Assembly: GCA_003586115.2 (NCBI GenBank)
Contig: QVOM02000112.1
Coordinates: 102,747,174-102,811,173 of the forward strand
DNA from: Salvator merianae
Taxonomy: Eukaryota; Chordata; Lepidosauria; Squamata; Teiidae
Length of the DNA stretch: 64,000 bases
Direction: 5' to 3'
In this document: piece after piece, positions 21,055 to 33,383 of the stretch
Layout of the letters: each line of letters starts with the position of its first letter
Numbering within the stretch: the first letter of the stretch is position 1
The notes under the pieces: model-generated
Told to the model about the DNA's origin: nothing
The model's database searches: none
The model's input: the letters and a program-made list of their open reading frames with translations, nothing else
Program-made: the position numbers and the translations under genes

Positions 21055-23325
21055 TTATATGGCCTAACAGGATCAAAACCTACCTTTAGCAAAGGATGTG
21101 TTAAGGGAATCATCACTGTAGACTGAAAACCCATGTTTTTCTCTCTTGCAGCAAACCCTGTTAGTGTTAATTTAGAAGACTGTGTCATTGTTCCTACCTC
21201 ACACAGTTACTGTGTAGCTTATCATGAAGGAAAAGGGTGGGATTGCTCATGTGACAACAGTATCAGTGGAAACTTGGTGGTTCTATCCCTTCCTCTGTAC
21301 ATGTTTGTGAAAGGGAGAAGGGTGGGAAGAAGATCTGGATTTTGTCTTATTCATATGCTCACCAGAATGATGTGTTGCTACTCCTCATGCCCTTTTGGGG
21401 TTTTGCTTGCTTTTGTGTGAGGAGTGCCAAAAGACGATGTGCATAAAGTGATTAATAAGATGAACAACAATTTTAAAAAACTACTAAAAACAATAAAAAA
21501 TAAATAAATGAAAAAAGCAGTTTTTCTGGCCAAGTGTACACACCTCACACTATTCCTAAGATACCGTCCAGTTACTGATTTGGTGCCAAGTCCAATTTAA
21601 TGTCGATTATGCATCTTCTGGATCTTTGGCAAGACCTGTTTTTATTCCATTAACAGTGGGGCAAAATGCAGTTCAGAGAGGTAAGGCTCAAACTGGAGCC
21701 GCACCCTTTCACTATTTGTTATTGAAATATTCCTCTTTAAAGGGTGCAATCTGACAGGGCTTTTTCAAGTTGTTCCTTCAGGAAAAACCATCCAAACGTC
21801 AGATGCACAAAAAAAGTGCCTTCCACACAAGAGGTTTGTATATGCAGCTGTGAAGCTTCCAATTTTGCCAGAATGCACTGCAGCCTTCATTTAACTTCAA
21901 ATCAGGGCACATCCCTACTGACAACTGCTATCCATTGATTGGCCAGTAGTCTGCCCACGTTTCCTCCTCTGTGATTGGTAAAACAATCGGTAGCAACAAT
22001 TTCTATTCTGTGATTGGATACATTTCCCACAGCTTGCTTGCTCTTATTTCCTTAATTCCAGATACCTGGAAATCCAAAACTTTGGAACTCTGGATTTCTG
22101 GATATAAGGTTATTAGTATATCCGCGAATCTTTTCCATCTCTGCAGCCATGCACAGCAATAGATGTGGATGGGGGGGGGGGGATTCATGATGTGTGAAAT
22201 GGGGCCCACTGTAGCCAGTTTGCAATGACCCCTTTCTGCTGCTTCCTGTGTAGAAGAAGCAATCATAGGTTTCCATTGTTTTGGAAATAAGGAACTTCAG
22301 ATTTTCATATATCACTTGTATCCTCCTCTCAGAGTAGGGAATGTCTGCCTGTTGCTTACACAGATTTCCTGCCAAACCTGGCTTGAAAAAAGTGACTGCA
22401 GTACTCAGAAATGCTGTCCATCACTGAGCTGACTTTTCTGAGGCTTCAGGATTGAAGAAGTCACATGCTGTGAATTGCTGTCTGTTGGGTAAGGCAGAAA
22501 GCTGCCCAGAAGATGACCAGACCCTAAGTTGTGCTGCAGCACTACAGTTTCCTTTTGTGAAATCATTATATATTTTTTATTGTTACTCAGGCTGAGCTTG
22601 AGACAGTTGGTTGAAGCGCAGGTTATTAAAAAATACTAACATAAATTCATATATACAGAAAACTTTTCTCTAACATAATGCATTTAATTTCTTAAAACCA
22701 CTATTCGTTTTGATGCTGTAGGTGAGCACTGGGGGGATGTAGAGTATATGTGAAGTGAAATGTTCTGTAAAGGGAGCTGATGCCGTAATTCCTTTTTCCA
22801 AAAGTTTGTTGCTGCTATAAGGAGCATTGAGCAAAAGAGTTGCAGGAGATACTGTTGTCTTTATTACCCGCAGCTGCCCTGCGTCTTTAGCAGAGTATGC
22901 ATTGGCAGAAGCATACAAGGAACTGAACCTGGCATAGGAAATACATGCTGTTCTATTTAGATCAGGTCCCTCTGGATGAAGCTCAGCCAGGATTTGTGTG
23001 ATGACTTAAAATGCTGTGGTGCAAAGGCTTTGCTTGGCCCTGTACCATCATGGCTGAGTTAGTGCTCTGGTAGGGTGCAGGTCCACTGGCCACCAAACCT
23101 GCCATAAGCACTCCCTGGAGTGCTGCAGATGGCAAGCAGGAGTAGATGGTCCCCGGGTGCTTATTCCAGCTCTTTGAGCAGCCATTTGGCTGCCACGCTG
23201 CTACCATGTGAACAAACCTTCCTGATCCACTGCTATCATCGCCAACTAGTGTCCATGTCATTCCAAAGCAGCCCCAGAAGGCAGCATCTCAACCACAGAA
23301 TGAAAGTTCAACCAGCTGCAATCTG
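21055..23325. other. Unannotated intron-like sequence
   Basis: Contains a 12-G run (22171-22182) and no repeat I recognise. A TTGCAG acceptor-like site near 21151 is followed by an open frame to 21420, but I recognise no protein and it lies on the strand opposite to MTUS2. Confidence 0.4.
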
Positions 23326-23326
23326 G

Positions 23327-23900
23327 GGGCCTTTCTGTGCTCACCTGTGTACTGCACCGGCAAGGTGTCAAGCGGCCACCTTCTGTATGTTGGAGAGGTA
23401 CATGGTAGCTTGTGCCTCCTGTTAGAACTGTTCCGCCTGCACTGGATGGAGTGTAGCCTGATCTAGGTGACCAAAATGGCTGCCTAGACTGGGATACTGG
23501 TAGACCTTTTTTAAAAGTTTGACTGGTGGTCTAGCAGGTGCTAAATCAGCCCAGGAGGTGTGTGGAAGGGTGAACGTCTCCATGGGCTGGTTTAGCAGGG
23601 AGACCCATTTTGGTGGCACACAAAATGGTGCCGCCAAAATGGGTCTCCCAGGAGCTCTGAGGCTAAGAACTTTAGTTCCTAGCCAACAGAGAACATGGAG
23701 GCTGGCTCTGAAGATCGTGTAATCTTTGATCCCAGTATGGGGATGGTCTCAGAACAGCCTTCCAAGTGTGGAAGGCTTATTGCGAGTTAGTAGAGTGGTC
23801 CAGCGGCTGGGACCACTCCAGCCTGGCCCAGTCTTGCTGGACCAGACCAGTCAGGTAACTGTAGAAGCATTTGTGCCACTGGGAGGAAGCGACAGGCATG
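23327..23900. mobile_element. Foldback element with strong internal palindrome
   Basis: Starts GGGGCCTTTCTGTGCTCACC like the GGCC-ended group. Arms at 23598-23619 and 23628-23649 match at 21 of 22 positions around an 8-base loop. The phrases TCTGAGGCTAAGAACTTTAG and ACCCATTTTGGTGGC recur at 33.6 and 29.2 kb. The right end is not clear. Confidence 0.6.
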
Positions 23901-24084
23901 CAGGCAACACTCTGCCACAAGCAGAGCACTACAGCTGTAACCCTCTACTTTACAGCAATTCCGGGCTGCACTCTAGTTAGAGTGTTGTCAGTTGCACACA
24001 TGAAGATCCTGCCTTAGATCTTGCTTTCTGCCCACAGTATTCCAGTAGCGGTGTGTTTCTATAGCATTTCTTAATAGCTGTTGT

Positions 24085-24340
24085 GTTATTTCAAACATGC
24101 ATAGATCAATCAGACTCTAATCAAATTGCAAGGCAGGCAACCTCCAATTCCCATTTCACTGTAATTAGATTAAGCATGCTAAACTACAACAGGGAATATG
24201 ACAGTAATTAACAATATTTCAAATAATCCTAAATGGCCTCATTTCCGTAGAAGAAAGAAATCCCTTAAATGGTTTGTATGGAGACCACTTTTATTCCGAA
24301 GAAGGGATTACTAATAAATCATTCAGTGATTTAACTCCTT
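24085..24340. promoter_or_regulatory. Possible conserved non-coding element
   Basis: Repeat-free text dense in homeodomain-type cores: GTAATTAGATTAAGC, CAGTAATTAAC, CTAATCAAATTGC, with CATGCATAGATCAATCAG upstream. This composition is common in developmental enhancers, but nothing in a single sequence proves conservation. Confidence 0.3.
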
Positions 24341-24374
24341 AGATATAGATATGTGATTGTTATAATTATTTAAT

Positions 24375-24930
24375 ATTGTATTGTTTTGATTGATTTTTAT
24401 ACCGCACGGCAGTGAAGTCTCAGGGTGGAGAACAATAAACTGACGAAACAGTATAATAAAAAAAACAACCCATTAAAATAGAAGAGAAATAAAATAAATT
24501 GTAGAACATAAAAAACCCCAGAATAGGGGGGGAAATGTAGCTAAGCAAAAGCTTGGGTGAAAATAAAGTCTTTAATTAAACCCTGGAAGTTGGATAATGA
24601 AGTAGTACAGCGTATCCCAGGGGGGAGGCTAGTCCAACACCTGGGGGCCACCACAAAGAAAACCCTCTCTAGCCAGTAACCCAGCAACCATATAGAGGGA
24701 TGGTATTTTTATGGGTGCTTCATTAGAAGATCTCAGTTGATCAGAGGGGCTGCATAGGTAAAGATGCTCCTTCAGGTATTTGGGTCCCAAGTCACTATGG
24801 GCTTTAGAAGTCAAAATAGAACCTTGAATTGGGCCCAGAAGCAAGGTGGTAGCCAGTGCTGATGTTGAAGGACTGGAATAATATGCATCTGCCTGGATAT
24901 GCCTGACCATAACCTCTATGTGAGAGGGAT
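24375..24930 (-). mobile_element. L2-like LINE 3' region
   Basis: GATTTTTATACCGCACGG, TCTCAGGGTGGAGAACAAT, an A-rich linker, GGCCACCACAAAGAAAACCC and CCTTCAGGTATTTGGGTCCC follow the block order of the reptile L2-type 3' end. It lies on the minus strand, with the internal part extending to about 24930. Confidence 0.7.
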
Positions 24931-27900
24931 CTAAAAGAGTTTCTACTCAATGGTGGCTTGTAGCTTTAAGTGTGAGTGTTCGCAGGAACAGGCCAGGCAA
25001 TTGCACGAAAATATGTGACACCCTCTGGGTGGGTCTTACATCAGTGTGTGAAGAAAAGTGCACACCTCTGTGGCCACTGATCGCCCAGCCTGCACCTGCA
25101 AACACCCGCAGTTAAAGCAGTGAGTTGCCACTTTTGTACTAATAACTCTTATTGGTCTTTGGTTTGAGATGGCATTACCATGGAAACTATGGACGCGATC
25201 CATTTCCTTCCACAAGTGTAGTAGAATCAAAGTTGGGGTGGAGGAGAAAGACATTATCTGGAGCCTTCCTTGTCCTCCTTTGTATTATACTGCATTGCTT
25301 ATTTTTATATCACTTTCCCAATAAAATTGCCCAGAGTAGTTTACAACACACCAAACATTACATTAACTTACATTAACATCATACAAAATAAGAACATATG
25401 GAATGCTATTGTCCTCATATAATATTGAGGTTTAATTGTTGTATACAATGACATCAAGGAGAGTGAGGCAGGATCTACAGAGAAGGTTCCAAGCACCAAT
25501 CTGTTTAGACCACTGCTGGCAACTGTAGCAAAGGAGTGCGCTACACTAGCAGGGCTCTTCAAAGCAGTGGCATGCTGACTGCACGCCACTGCCCCTGGCT
25601 ACACTAACATCGTTCCTTGGCTGTGATGTTTCTTCAAACACAGGAAATGGTCCTCGAATCAGGCCATTTCCTGTATCTGAAGAAAACAGTACTCACAGTG
25701 CTTTGGACAGTGGACTAGGAAGGTCCACACAAGTGGAAGAACGAAGTAAGCACTGTTGGAGCACTTGCACCCACTCACCATTTACAGGGTTATAAAGAGC
25801 ACTAGAGTGGGGTGCCATCTGGATAAGTACTGGCCTATCCTGATCTGCACTCTTCTAGAGCGCTAACTATGCTGAGAGAAAGAAGAATCATATGGACCCT
25901 GCACCCCCAAGGCTCTTATGGCACTATAAATGGTGCTAAGTGGATCTTGCCTGAGTCACTGGCATCATAGATGGGAGAACAAGCCCACCCACTTAAGATT
26001 ATGGCACCAAGAGGACATTGTGAGTTGCTAGCATACAGAAATGTATGCAAAGTATCAGAAATACTTATGGATGAATATCTATGGTATAAACATGGTAGAA
26101 TGTTGAGAAATATAACAGTGATAAGTTCTGGTTGGTTTGGGATCCAGTGCTTAAACCAATAGAAAAAAATATATATTTCATACCAGACTATCAGATCTGC
26201 AATAAACTGGATTAACAAACTTAAAACAAAAATATTAAATTGTAAAAATTGTAGTAATGTATAACTGCATGCATGGATTTCTCCTCCAGATAATTATCTG
26301 CTTATTTGTAAACCTGAATGTATCTGCAAAATGCACATTTTATGTAAATTGTCTTACTCAAATAAAAAGAAAAAAAATGCTAACAAAGAGAGAAATGTAT
26401 GCAACTATTATCTGTCAATTGAAACTAAAAGAAAAGAACCCCAAACAAATAGTAAAGAATGAGTGTTTAAAGCCTGTGGCAATTTCAATGGATCTTGTAG
26501 TTTCAATAAATACTTTATCAAAGTCAAAGTTATGGAGTCAAGAACATCTCCAGCCTGAATACTGAGACAGCTGCTGAAAACACCCTGCTCTATGAGGGTG
26601 TATTTATGAAAGATGAGCCACATCACATAGACAGCATTTAAAGCACAGCAGAGATGTGGGCTCAGAAAAGTTCATATGTGGACAGTGAGCATCCTGCCTC
26701 TCTACTGGCAGTCAGGAAGCAGGAGGTCTGTTTATGATCTGCATGTCTTCAGAAGGCATGCAAGTGGACTGCTCATACCTTATCAAGTGGAATAGAAGGT
26801 CCTATCCTGTCCTGTCTTCTCCCCAGTAAATATATACCATAAAAATATTTCTGAAATATCTTAGAAAAAAAGCAAAGCAATTTTAAAAAAATGAAATTGA
26901 ACAAGAGATGGTATAAAACCAATAGAAATTAGAAGCCATCTAACAACAGGGAAAAAAGAGAGATGTGGAATTCTTTAAGAGAACTCCAATTCTGTGGTGA
27001 TTCTTCTGCAAAGAATCTGCCCTCAAGGATCCGGTAATTGAATCTCTACTTACTACTGTTGAGAGAGTTTGAATTTTTGTTGAGGATCCAGGAAGTAAAA
27101 AGGCAGCATCCTGAGCTTTGCTTTTATTTATTATTGTTCTCCCTACATATTTTTGGTCTCAGTCTTCATAAGGTAAAGGACCCAGCTTACTTTCTTTGTC
27201 CATTCCACCCTACACCCCAATGAACTGCATGTAACATGAAAAGAACCTCTGACGCCAATAAGAAGACTCTACCAGAACACAGAGCCTAGCTACACACAAG
27301 CCTTATCTTCTGATTTGGCCCCCATATCAGGAAGAAACATTCAAAAACTAAAAAAGGTACATCCAATGTGCCTTCCTACTTCTCAAACCAACAAAGCCTA
27401 CTGCATCTAATGTACAGGAAGTAGCTATGCCTTCACCACTCCTCATTTGGAATTCCTTCCTGTCAGTTTTCTGATTGGTCCATACAACTTGCCACTCTCC
27501 ACCCTTTTACACTTTTGCGCTCCAGCGCAAATGTGCAACCAAAGCAAGGCAATGGCATTATTTCTTTAGCACAATCAACAAATCAACAACAGGAGAACCA
27601 AAAGGCAGGGAACCTTTCTGCCTTTCTGAGCTGCCTACTCCAGTGAACTCTGATGCTCTTGAAAGAAACACTCCTTCTAATAAAGTGCAAGTAGCCATGA
27701 CAAATGCAGAAAAGTTTAAAATTTTAAAGTAGTTGGGCACAATGGTTTTAGACTGTCATATTTGCAAAAGCAGCAAGAAAACCGAAATGCAGCAAGAAAG
27801 GAGCTGTTCCCTGGGAAATGATTGCCTCTGCCATCTGGGGGAAGAAAGGAGAGAACAGGCTGCCATCGTCCCCAGAACATTTCTGTCTAGTCTCTACAAA

Positions 27901-28020
27901 GGTAGGATATGGGCACACCTAAAATAGTCATGCTTTGGAAGAACCTATACACTTTTCCATTGGAAAAAAGGACTCGTGGAGAAAACGTGGATCCCAGGAT
28001 AAATACTGCACATTGGAAAT
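24931..28020. other. Mostly unannotated, with a short LINE tail
   Basis: 25283-25350 reads as another minus-strand LINE tail (TATATCACTTTCCCAATAAA, AGAGTAGTTTACAACA). The stretch 25540-25870 has repeat-like self-similarity I cannot name. The rest, including AT-rich 25900-27000, shows no gene. Confidence 0.4.
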
Positions 28021-28023
28021 GAT

Positions 28024-28203
28024 GGCCCTTTCTGAACTCTGCTTTTTTCAGGACTATATCCCAGAATAGGGACGTGCTTTCCACATGCTAGTGCAGATTA
28101 TAGCAGGCCCCAGGTGGGGCCTGCTATAGATTATAGTAGCATGCAAATGGCAGATCCCTATTCCAAGATATAACCTGGAATAAGGTCAAGTGCAGAAAGG
28201 CCC
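28024..28203. mobile_element. 180-bp hairpin MITE
   Basis: Near-complete inverted repeat: GGCCCTTTCTGAACTCTGC at the left, AAGTGCAGAAAGGCCC at the right, with arms continuing through ATATCCCAGAATAGGGAC / ATCCCTATTCCAAGATAT. The centre holds a second palindrome around CCCCAGGTGGGG. GAT flanks both ends. It is a sister copy of 31784-31964 (same length class, same arms). Confidence 0.85.
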
Positions 28204-28340
28204 GATATCTTGCATTTCAGTGTGATTTGCCCACATCTGAAACTGATCTAATGCACAGTAAAACTTGTGTATGGCTCATACTATGAACAATTGCTGGCAT
28301 GTGTCAAGTGGCATTGGGAATAACAGGCAGCTAACAAATA

Positions 28341-28570
28341 AGGACATAAGAAATGCCCTGCTGGATTAGAACAGTGAGCCATCAGGCCCAGCAGCCTTTT
28401 CCCACAACGACAACCACTTCCATATGGAAGACAACATGCAGGGCATAAGTACACACCTTGCCTTGCATGCAAGCACTCCAGCACTGGCCTTCAGAAGCCC
28501 ACTTCCTCCTATGCTGGTCATCAGAGCCATTGGTCCAAATCTCCTTTGAAGTCATCCTTTGCTCACACAT
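28341..28570 (-). mobile_element. CR1-like LINE 3' end, minus strand
   Basis: GGACATAAGAAATGCCCTGC, GGCCCAGCAGCCTTTTCC and CATGCAAGCACTCCAGCAC match the reverse complement of the CR1 3' end with its octamer (TCTTATGT). Confidence 0.75.
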
Positions 28571-28799
28571 ATCCCTTCCTTCATGTCCAAACAGGTCTTC
28601 ATGTTTGAAGCTAACCCATTCTCAAAGTGAATGTTGAATGTGATGCTATTTCAGTATTTCTAGCTGAAAAATGTGATGTCAGAGTGAGGATGCATTTAGA
28701 TGACACCCCCTCAAGGCTGCTAAGGAGGGAGTTGCCACTGTCATGGAATGGCTGTTGGTTGTTCATATTTCAGCTGTCATATTGCATTCAGTATGAATG

Positions 28800-29290
28800 G
28801 TTGTTCATATTGCAGCTGTCCCAGCTGGCTCAGTGGCTGTCAGCATCTGTGCACAGAGGCCAATTTTTGGCCTGCATTACAGTCAGCTGTGCAACGCATG
28901 CACTGGTGGCCCCTCAAATCAGCTTGTATTGGCTACAAGGCTCTTGCCAATCATGCTCTGAAGTCATTATGTCCTGTCACTCCTTAGACTGGCTTCGAAG
29001 GACTCCAGGGCAAGGGGTCATCTGAATGGCTTTGCCCCGGGTGCTTCTAGCCCTCCCCCTAAGCTTGAAGGTGTCCTTCATGGACACCTGTGCACAGTCG
29101 GATGGCTTTCTGCACTTACCCGGGGTCCCTGCACCACCCCACGCCACTCCAAAGCTTTCCTGAGTCAGGAAATGAAGTTCTTGGCCTTGGAACCCTCTGG
29201 GGACCCATTTCAGTGGTGCAATTTGATGCACTGCTGAAATGGGTTCCCCTGCTACATTGGCCTGCAGAGGTCTGTGCAATAATCTAACTG
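28800..29290. mobile_element. Degraded foldback-related sequence
   Basis: GGCTTTCTGCACTTACCC at 29104, GGACCCATTTCAGTGGTGC with its near-complement GCTGAAATGGGTTCCCC (29196-29243), and AAGTTCTTGGCCTTGGAACC are shared with the copies at 15.1, 23.6 and 33.6 kb. Confidence 0.5.
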
Positions 29291-29372
29291 TGAAGTGACT
29301 ACAGCATGAGTCACTGATGCCAGCTCAGACTTTCCAGTAAAGAGGCCTACTGATATCGTGGCTTTCACAGAA

Positions 29373-29520
29373 GGGGAAGGGCTGCAGCTCAGTGACAGAT
29401 CATCTGCTTTGTACAGAAGAGATCCTAGGTTCTATCTTCAGAATCTTCCTGGGAAAAGGCATTGACAAATGACTTCAGTCTTTTTTGCCTAGAAAACTCC
29501 ATGGATATGATCAGCCTGAA
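29373..29520 (+). repeat. tRNA-derived SINE
   Basis: Box A region GGCTGCAGCTCAGTGACAGA, then CATCTGCTTTGTACAGAAG and a box B AGGTTCTATCTTC, followed by the SINE body GAAAACTCCATGGATATG. This is the clearest SINE head in the window. Confidence 0.75.
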
Positions 29521-30440
29521 GCCATCTTTACTTTCTCCAGTGGTTGCAGGATGTGGTAGCTGGTGCCCATTGAAACTGGATGGGTGGAGGGCAAGTCAGT
29601 TGAAAAGGGAGTGGCACCAGAAATCAGAACAGGTTGAATTAATGGTAGGAGGGGCACTGTGAAGGCTGCAAATCTGAACATAGTGGACTATGCGTTAGTG
29701 GACTATACACATTAGTCAATCCTGAACTAAAACATGCACGAAGGAGAAAGGGAGAATGGATTCATGCTGTGAGCCACTGAGGGTGATTGGACTCTGCTCA
29801 TTTTGCCCTTATGGGTTGGCTGCCCTTGTCTGCAAGGTGGGTTATAATATATTAAAGATGTATCAGCTAAAAAGTATGGGAATTGCAGGCCCAAAGGAGA
29901 ATTCTTCTAAACTTGACCTGGATTCAGACCGCATCTCACTTACTGTCAGATATCATCTTAGCTACCACAGCTCCACACATGGGGTCAAAAGGCACCTTGT
30001 GGTGAGCATGCCATCCCATTTGTGGCCACAACCACTGCCCAAGACTCCTGTCCTGCAAGAGATGATTTCCCACCCTCGGACCATCCCATGCCAGTCCTCA
30101 CCTAGACTGCACCAGGGTGTGGAAGGGAGGCTCCTAGCGTGCTTCCTGGTCTGGTACAATGGCTGGTGTTGAATCACGTAGGGAAAGGAAGGAGGATACC
30201 AAAGAAGCAAGTCTTGGTGTTGGGAGAAACAACAAGGCAAAAAAAAATAAAAAATGTAGAAGCACCATCATGCACCAACATGCAACAAAACAATCATGAT
30301 GAAAATGGTGCCAACAACCAGGTCAAATGTATGAATATGCTTATTCTTGGGGATCTGTTGTGTTGGCTCTTTTCACTGAATCTGATGACACGGATTCGGA
30401 GGGGACCTTCAGACAATGGATAGATTATTGCAAACACATG
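29521..30440. other. Mostly unannotated
   Basis: 30103-30178 carries phrases of the foldback group (AAGGGAGGCTCCTAGCGTGC, TCTGGTACAATGGCTGG). The remainder is unassigned. Confidence 0.4.
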
Positions 30441-31025
30441 CCTGACCCTGCAGCCTGCTGTGAGGCTCTCCACCTACTGATTGCATCAGCCTCGGACTGC
30501 AGCTATAATACGGAGGCAGCTTTGGGCCCGTACCATCTGTACCCAGGAGGAGTGAGCTCTCTGTTAGCAGAACACCAAGGACTGTGCCGCCTGCTGCTGC
30601 TGCTGCTTGGATTAGCCCATAGAGAGACTCTGGCCTACAGTTCCAGAGTGGAATAAGGCCAGGCCTGACTCAGCAGTTACCTACTAAATTCTTGCTCTGA
30701 GATTTTCCACCTGTTGATTGCATCAACTTCCAGGACTGGGACTATAACAGGGAGGCTGTTTTGGGCCTGGCAGGCAGTACCATGTGCACCCAGGAGGAGT
30801 GAGTTCTGCCATCACAAGCCCAAGGACTGTTCTTGCTGCCGCCGCCACCGTCCCCGCTGCTTTAGTTGGCCCATAGAGACTCCGGCTTGCAGTCCCAGAG
30901 GGGAAGACCAGGGTTGACTCAACAGTTTCCCAGTAAGTTCCTGCTTTGAGATGCTCTGACTGCAATCAGCTTTCAGGCTCTGGGCTATAAGAGGGAGGCT
31001 GCTTTGGGTCTGGCAGCACCATCTG
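30441..31025 (+). repeat. Tandem ~240-bp monomers, about 2.4 copies
   Basis: The phrase GATTGCATCA / GACTGCAATCA starts related blocks at 30479, 30716 and 30958 (spacing 237 and 242). Each continues with GGACTG.G.CTATAA, GGAGGC.G.TTTGGG and ACCCAGGAGGAGTGAG; the third is cut short after CTGGCAGCACCATCTGTG. The blocks run straight into a LINE 3' end, so they may be 5'-UTR promoter monomers of a LINE whose body is deleted. Confidence 0.8.
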
Positions 31026-31200
31026 TGTTTTTGTATAATTTGATAATGTATTATTTGCTACTGTTTGTAGTTTATAATGCATTATTTGCTACTGTCTATA
31101 GTTTTATAATGTATAATAATGTATAATGTTTTATTTTGTACGTTTTTTTCTGTTTGTTGTAAACTGCCTTGACCATTTTTTTTTTTGGAAAGGCAGAATA
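31026..31200 (+). mobile_element. L2/CR1-like LINE 3' end
   Basis: Repeated GTATTATTTGCTACTGT phrases, TTTATTTTGTACG, then TGTAAACTGCCTTGACC and GGAAAGGCAGAATACAAA, the classic ending of this LINE type. Confidence 0.75.
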
Positions 31201-31780
31201 CAAACAAAAATGGAAATCACCAGAGCTATGTGTGGTTGTAGCCACAGTTTTCTCCCATGCTGACACAATGCAGGATCCTAGGAACAATAGAAAATATTTG
31301 CATGGATACTTTTTATTGTGCTATAGCTTGGCTTTGAGAGCAACCCAGCTATGTGCGGTATTCAATTTTACATGCTGTGAATCTTATTTTTACTAAAGCA
31401 GAAGGTGTCAGCTACATCTTGTCATCTGACACTTCAGTAAAATCGATGCCCTTTCTTAAGGACCACCCACCCACATACCACACCAGATTGGATATTGTCA
31501 AATTATTTATATCTTGATGCCTTACACCTTGATTGTTGCCCAAACCATCCTACATCATGATGACAGGACTCTGTGTAAATAATCCCATATATATAGCATC
31601 CGTCAATCCTGTAACAATAACACTGTTTCAGGTTTGGAGTCCTTTATACCATTAGCGAGGCATTGATGAACAGCAGGAAGACAAGTTAATAAGGTGTCTT
31701 CCTCCCTTCCTCAGTCTTTTATACCCTCCTTCACCTCAATGCTATCAGGTGTTATTCCTTATCGATGGACAGGTGGAATC
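31201..31780. other. Unannotated intron-like sequence
   Basis: No recognised feature. Confidence 0.4.
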
Positions 31781-31783
31781 TTT

Positions 31784-31964
31784 GGCCCTTTCTGCACTTG
31801 GTCTTATTCCAGATTATATCCTGGAATAGGGACCTGTCATATGCATGCTAGTATGAACTATGGCAGGCTCCCACCTGGGGCCTGTTGTAATCTATACTAA
31901 CATGTGGACAGCAGGTCCCTATTCTGGGATATAATCCAAAATAAAGCCAAGTGCAGAAAGGTCC
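31784..31964. mobile_element. 181-bp hairpin MITE
   Basis: Left end GGCCCTTTCTGCACTTGG and right end CCAAGTGCAGAAAGGTCC are inverted repeats; the arms continue through TATTCCAGATTATATCCTGG and its near-complement for about 50 bp. TTT lies on both sides. No coding capacity. Transcription of either strand would give a long hairpin. Confidence 0.88.
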
Positions 31965-31967
31965 TTT

Positions 31968-33380
31968 GTTTCTGTAGCTATTAGGTTCTGGTCTGGTTCT
32001 ATATTTTTAAACCGTGTGATCCCTCCCCACCAAAAATGGTGGCAGACCTTTAGGCTCCTAAACATCTTAAAATGCTTCCCTGCCTCTAATAGAAGCCTAC
32101 AAATGCTCTGCAGTTAACTCAATGCTGCAGTCGTTCTTCTGTCTTTTTGCCTAAGTTTCTATCTAGTTATCTAGCTATCCATCTATGTACTTATTCATAT
32201 GATCAAATGTTCTATGTTGTCACAGTACAATCAGCTGCAGGAAGAGCCAGTGAACTAATTGCTTGTAAGAAGTCTGTGTGTTTCTTTGCTCTTTGTCAGC
32301 AGGGGATACCTCTTTTCAGCTTAATTGGACGACTTAGCTTGCAAGCAGACAAAGTAAAACTGCAATCTGTGCAAATTGAAGGCTTATTATTTCCTATTTG
32401 AAATTGACCACCAGGCATTTAGAGCTAGAGGGAAAAAAAGAATATGCAACATAAAAGTAATACGCAGAAAGTGTGATTTAGGTGCCTTCTGATTCCCTCT
32501 CTTACTTCTCTTGCAGAGATAAAAGATTTTCAGGTTCTACCTCTTTCTTAGTCCTGGCTTTGTGCATTTACAGAATCTTAACAGAGTGGTTTCAGCATAA
32601 CTTTTGAACTAACGGCATGCCACTTATTTAAGGTCTCTTGTGACAGTAGCATAATAGACTCTTCACAACACAAAGAGGTCCCAGGCTCACAAGCAAAAGT
32701 TGTGCTTGCCTGCTTGAAAACATACAGAAGGTCTACAGCCTGATTATTATGAAAGCTTACTTGGAAAAAAATAAGTGCATGTGTGTGTCAAACAAGCCTG
32801 AAATTAAACAGAATGAGGACTCGGGTGGAGAAGAGAAGCATTTCCATGTGTCCACTTATGAAGATGTGCCACATGAAGTCTTTCTAGATTGTACAGGCCA
32901 GTTGATTGAGATCTTCAGAGCAGTGGAGGATGTGCGAGGCCCCGTTTGGTCTTGCTTCAATCTTTCCAAACCAGCATCGTATCTACGTGGATCAAAATGT
33001 GGTCTGGGGAGATCAGAGAGGCAGCGTTCAGTTGGAGTCCTAACTCTCACTGCACCCCCTATGGAAGTGGTCCTTCTCCAGCCATTTTGGACCATGACTG
33101 TTAATCAATACAATAAATGTTGCAACCTGCAACCACACAGGATTGATATCTCAACACTTCTGATATGCCTGCATTTCATGGGCTGGACATAGAGGGCTAC
33201 TGTAACAAAATCTAAGCTTGTGAAGGGTAAGAAACTGTGAAAAAAGAACCTAAATATTATAGAAGGTACTGCTATTCAAGCAAGGTAATTACCCCTAGCC
33301 AAGCCATATGCTTTTGTTCACCCATCAAACATAATAGCCAATGCTGGGCAAAGCTACACACATTTCTAGGGTGCTTAGTC
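31968..33380. other. Unannotated intron-like sequence
   Basis: The longest frame (32749-33192, plus strand) resembles no protein I know. No repeat recognised. Confidence 0.4.
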
Positions 33381-33383
33381 TCT

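Noticed and set aside
32749..33192. 147-codon plus-strand open frame
   Set aside because: No recognisable domain or splice context, opposite strand to MTUS2, and low-complexity-free but unlike any family I know; probably chance.
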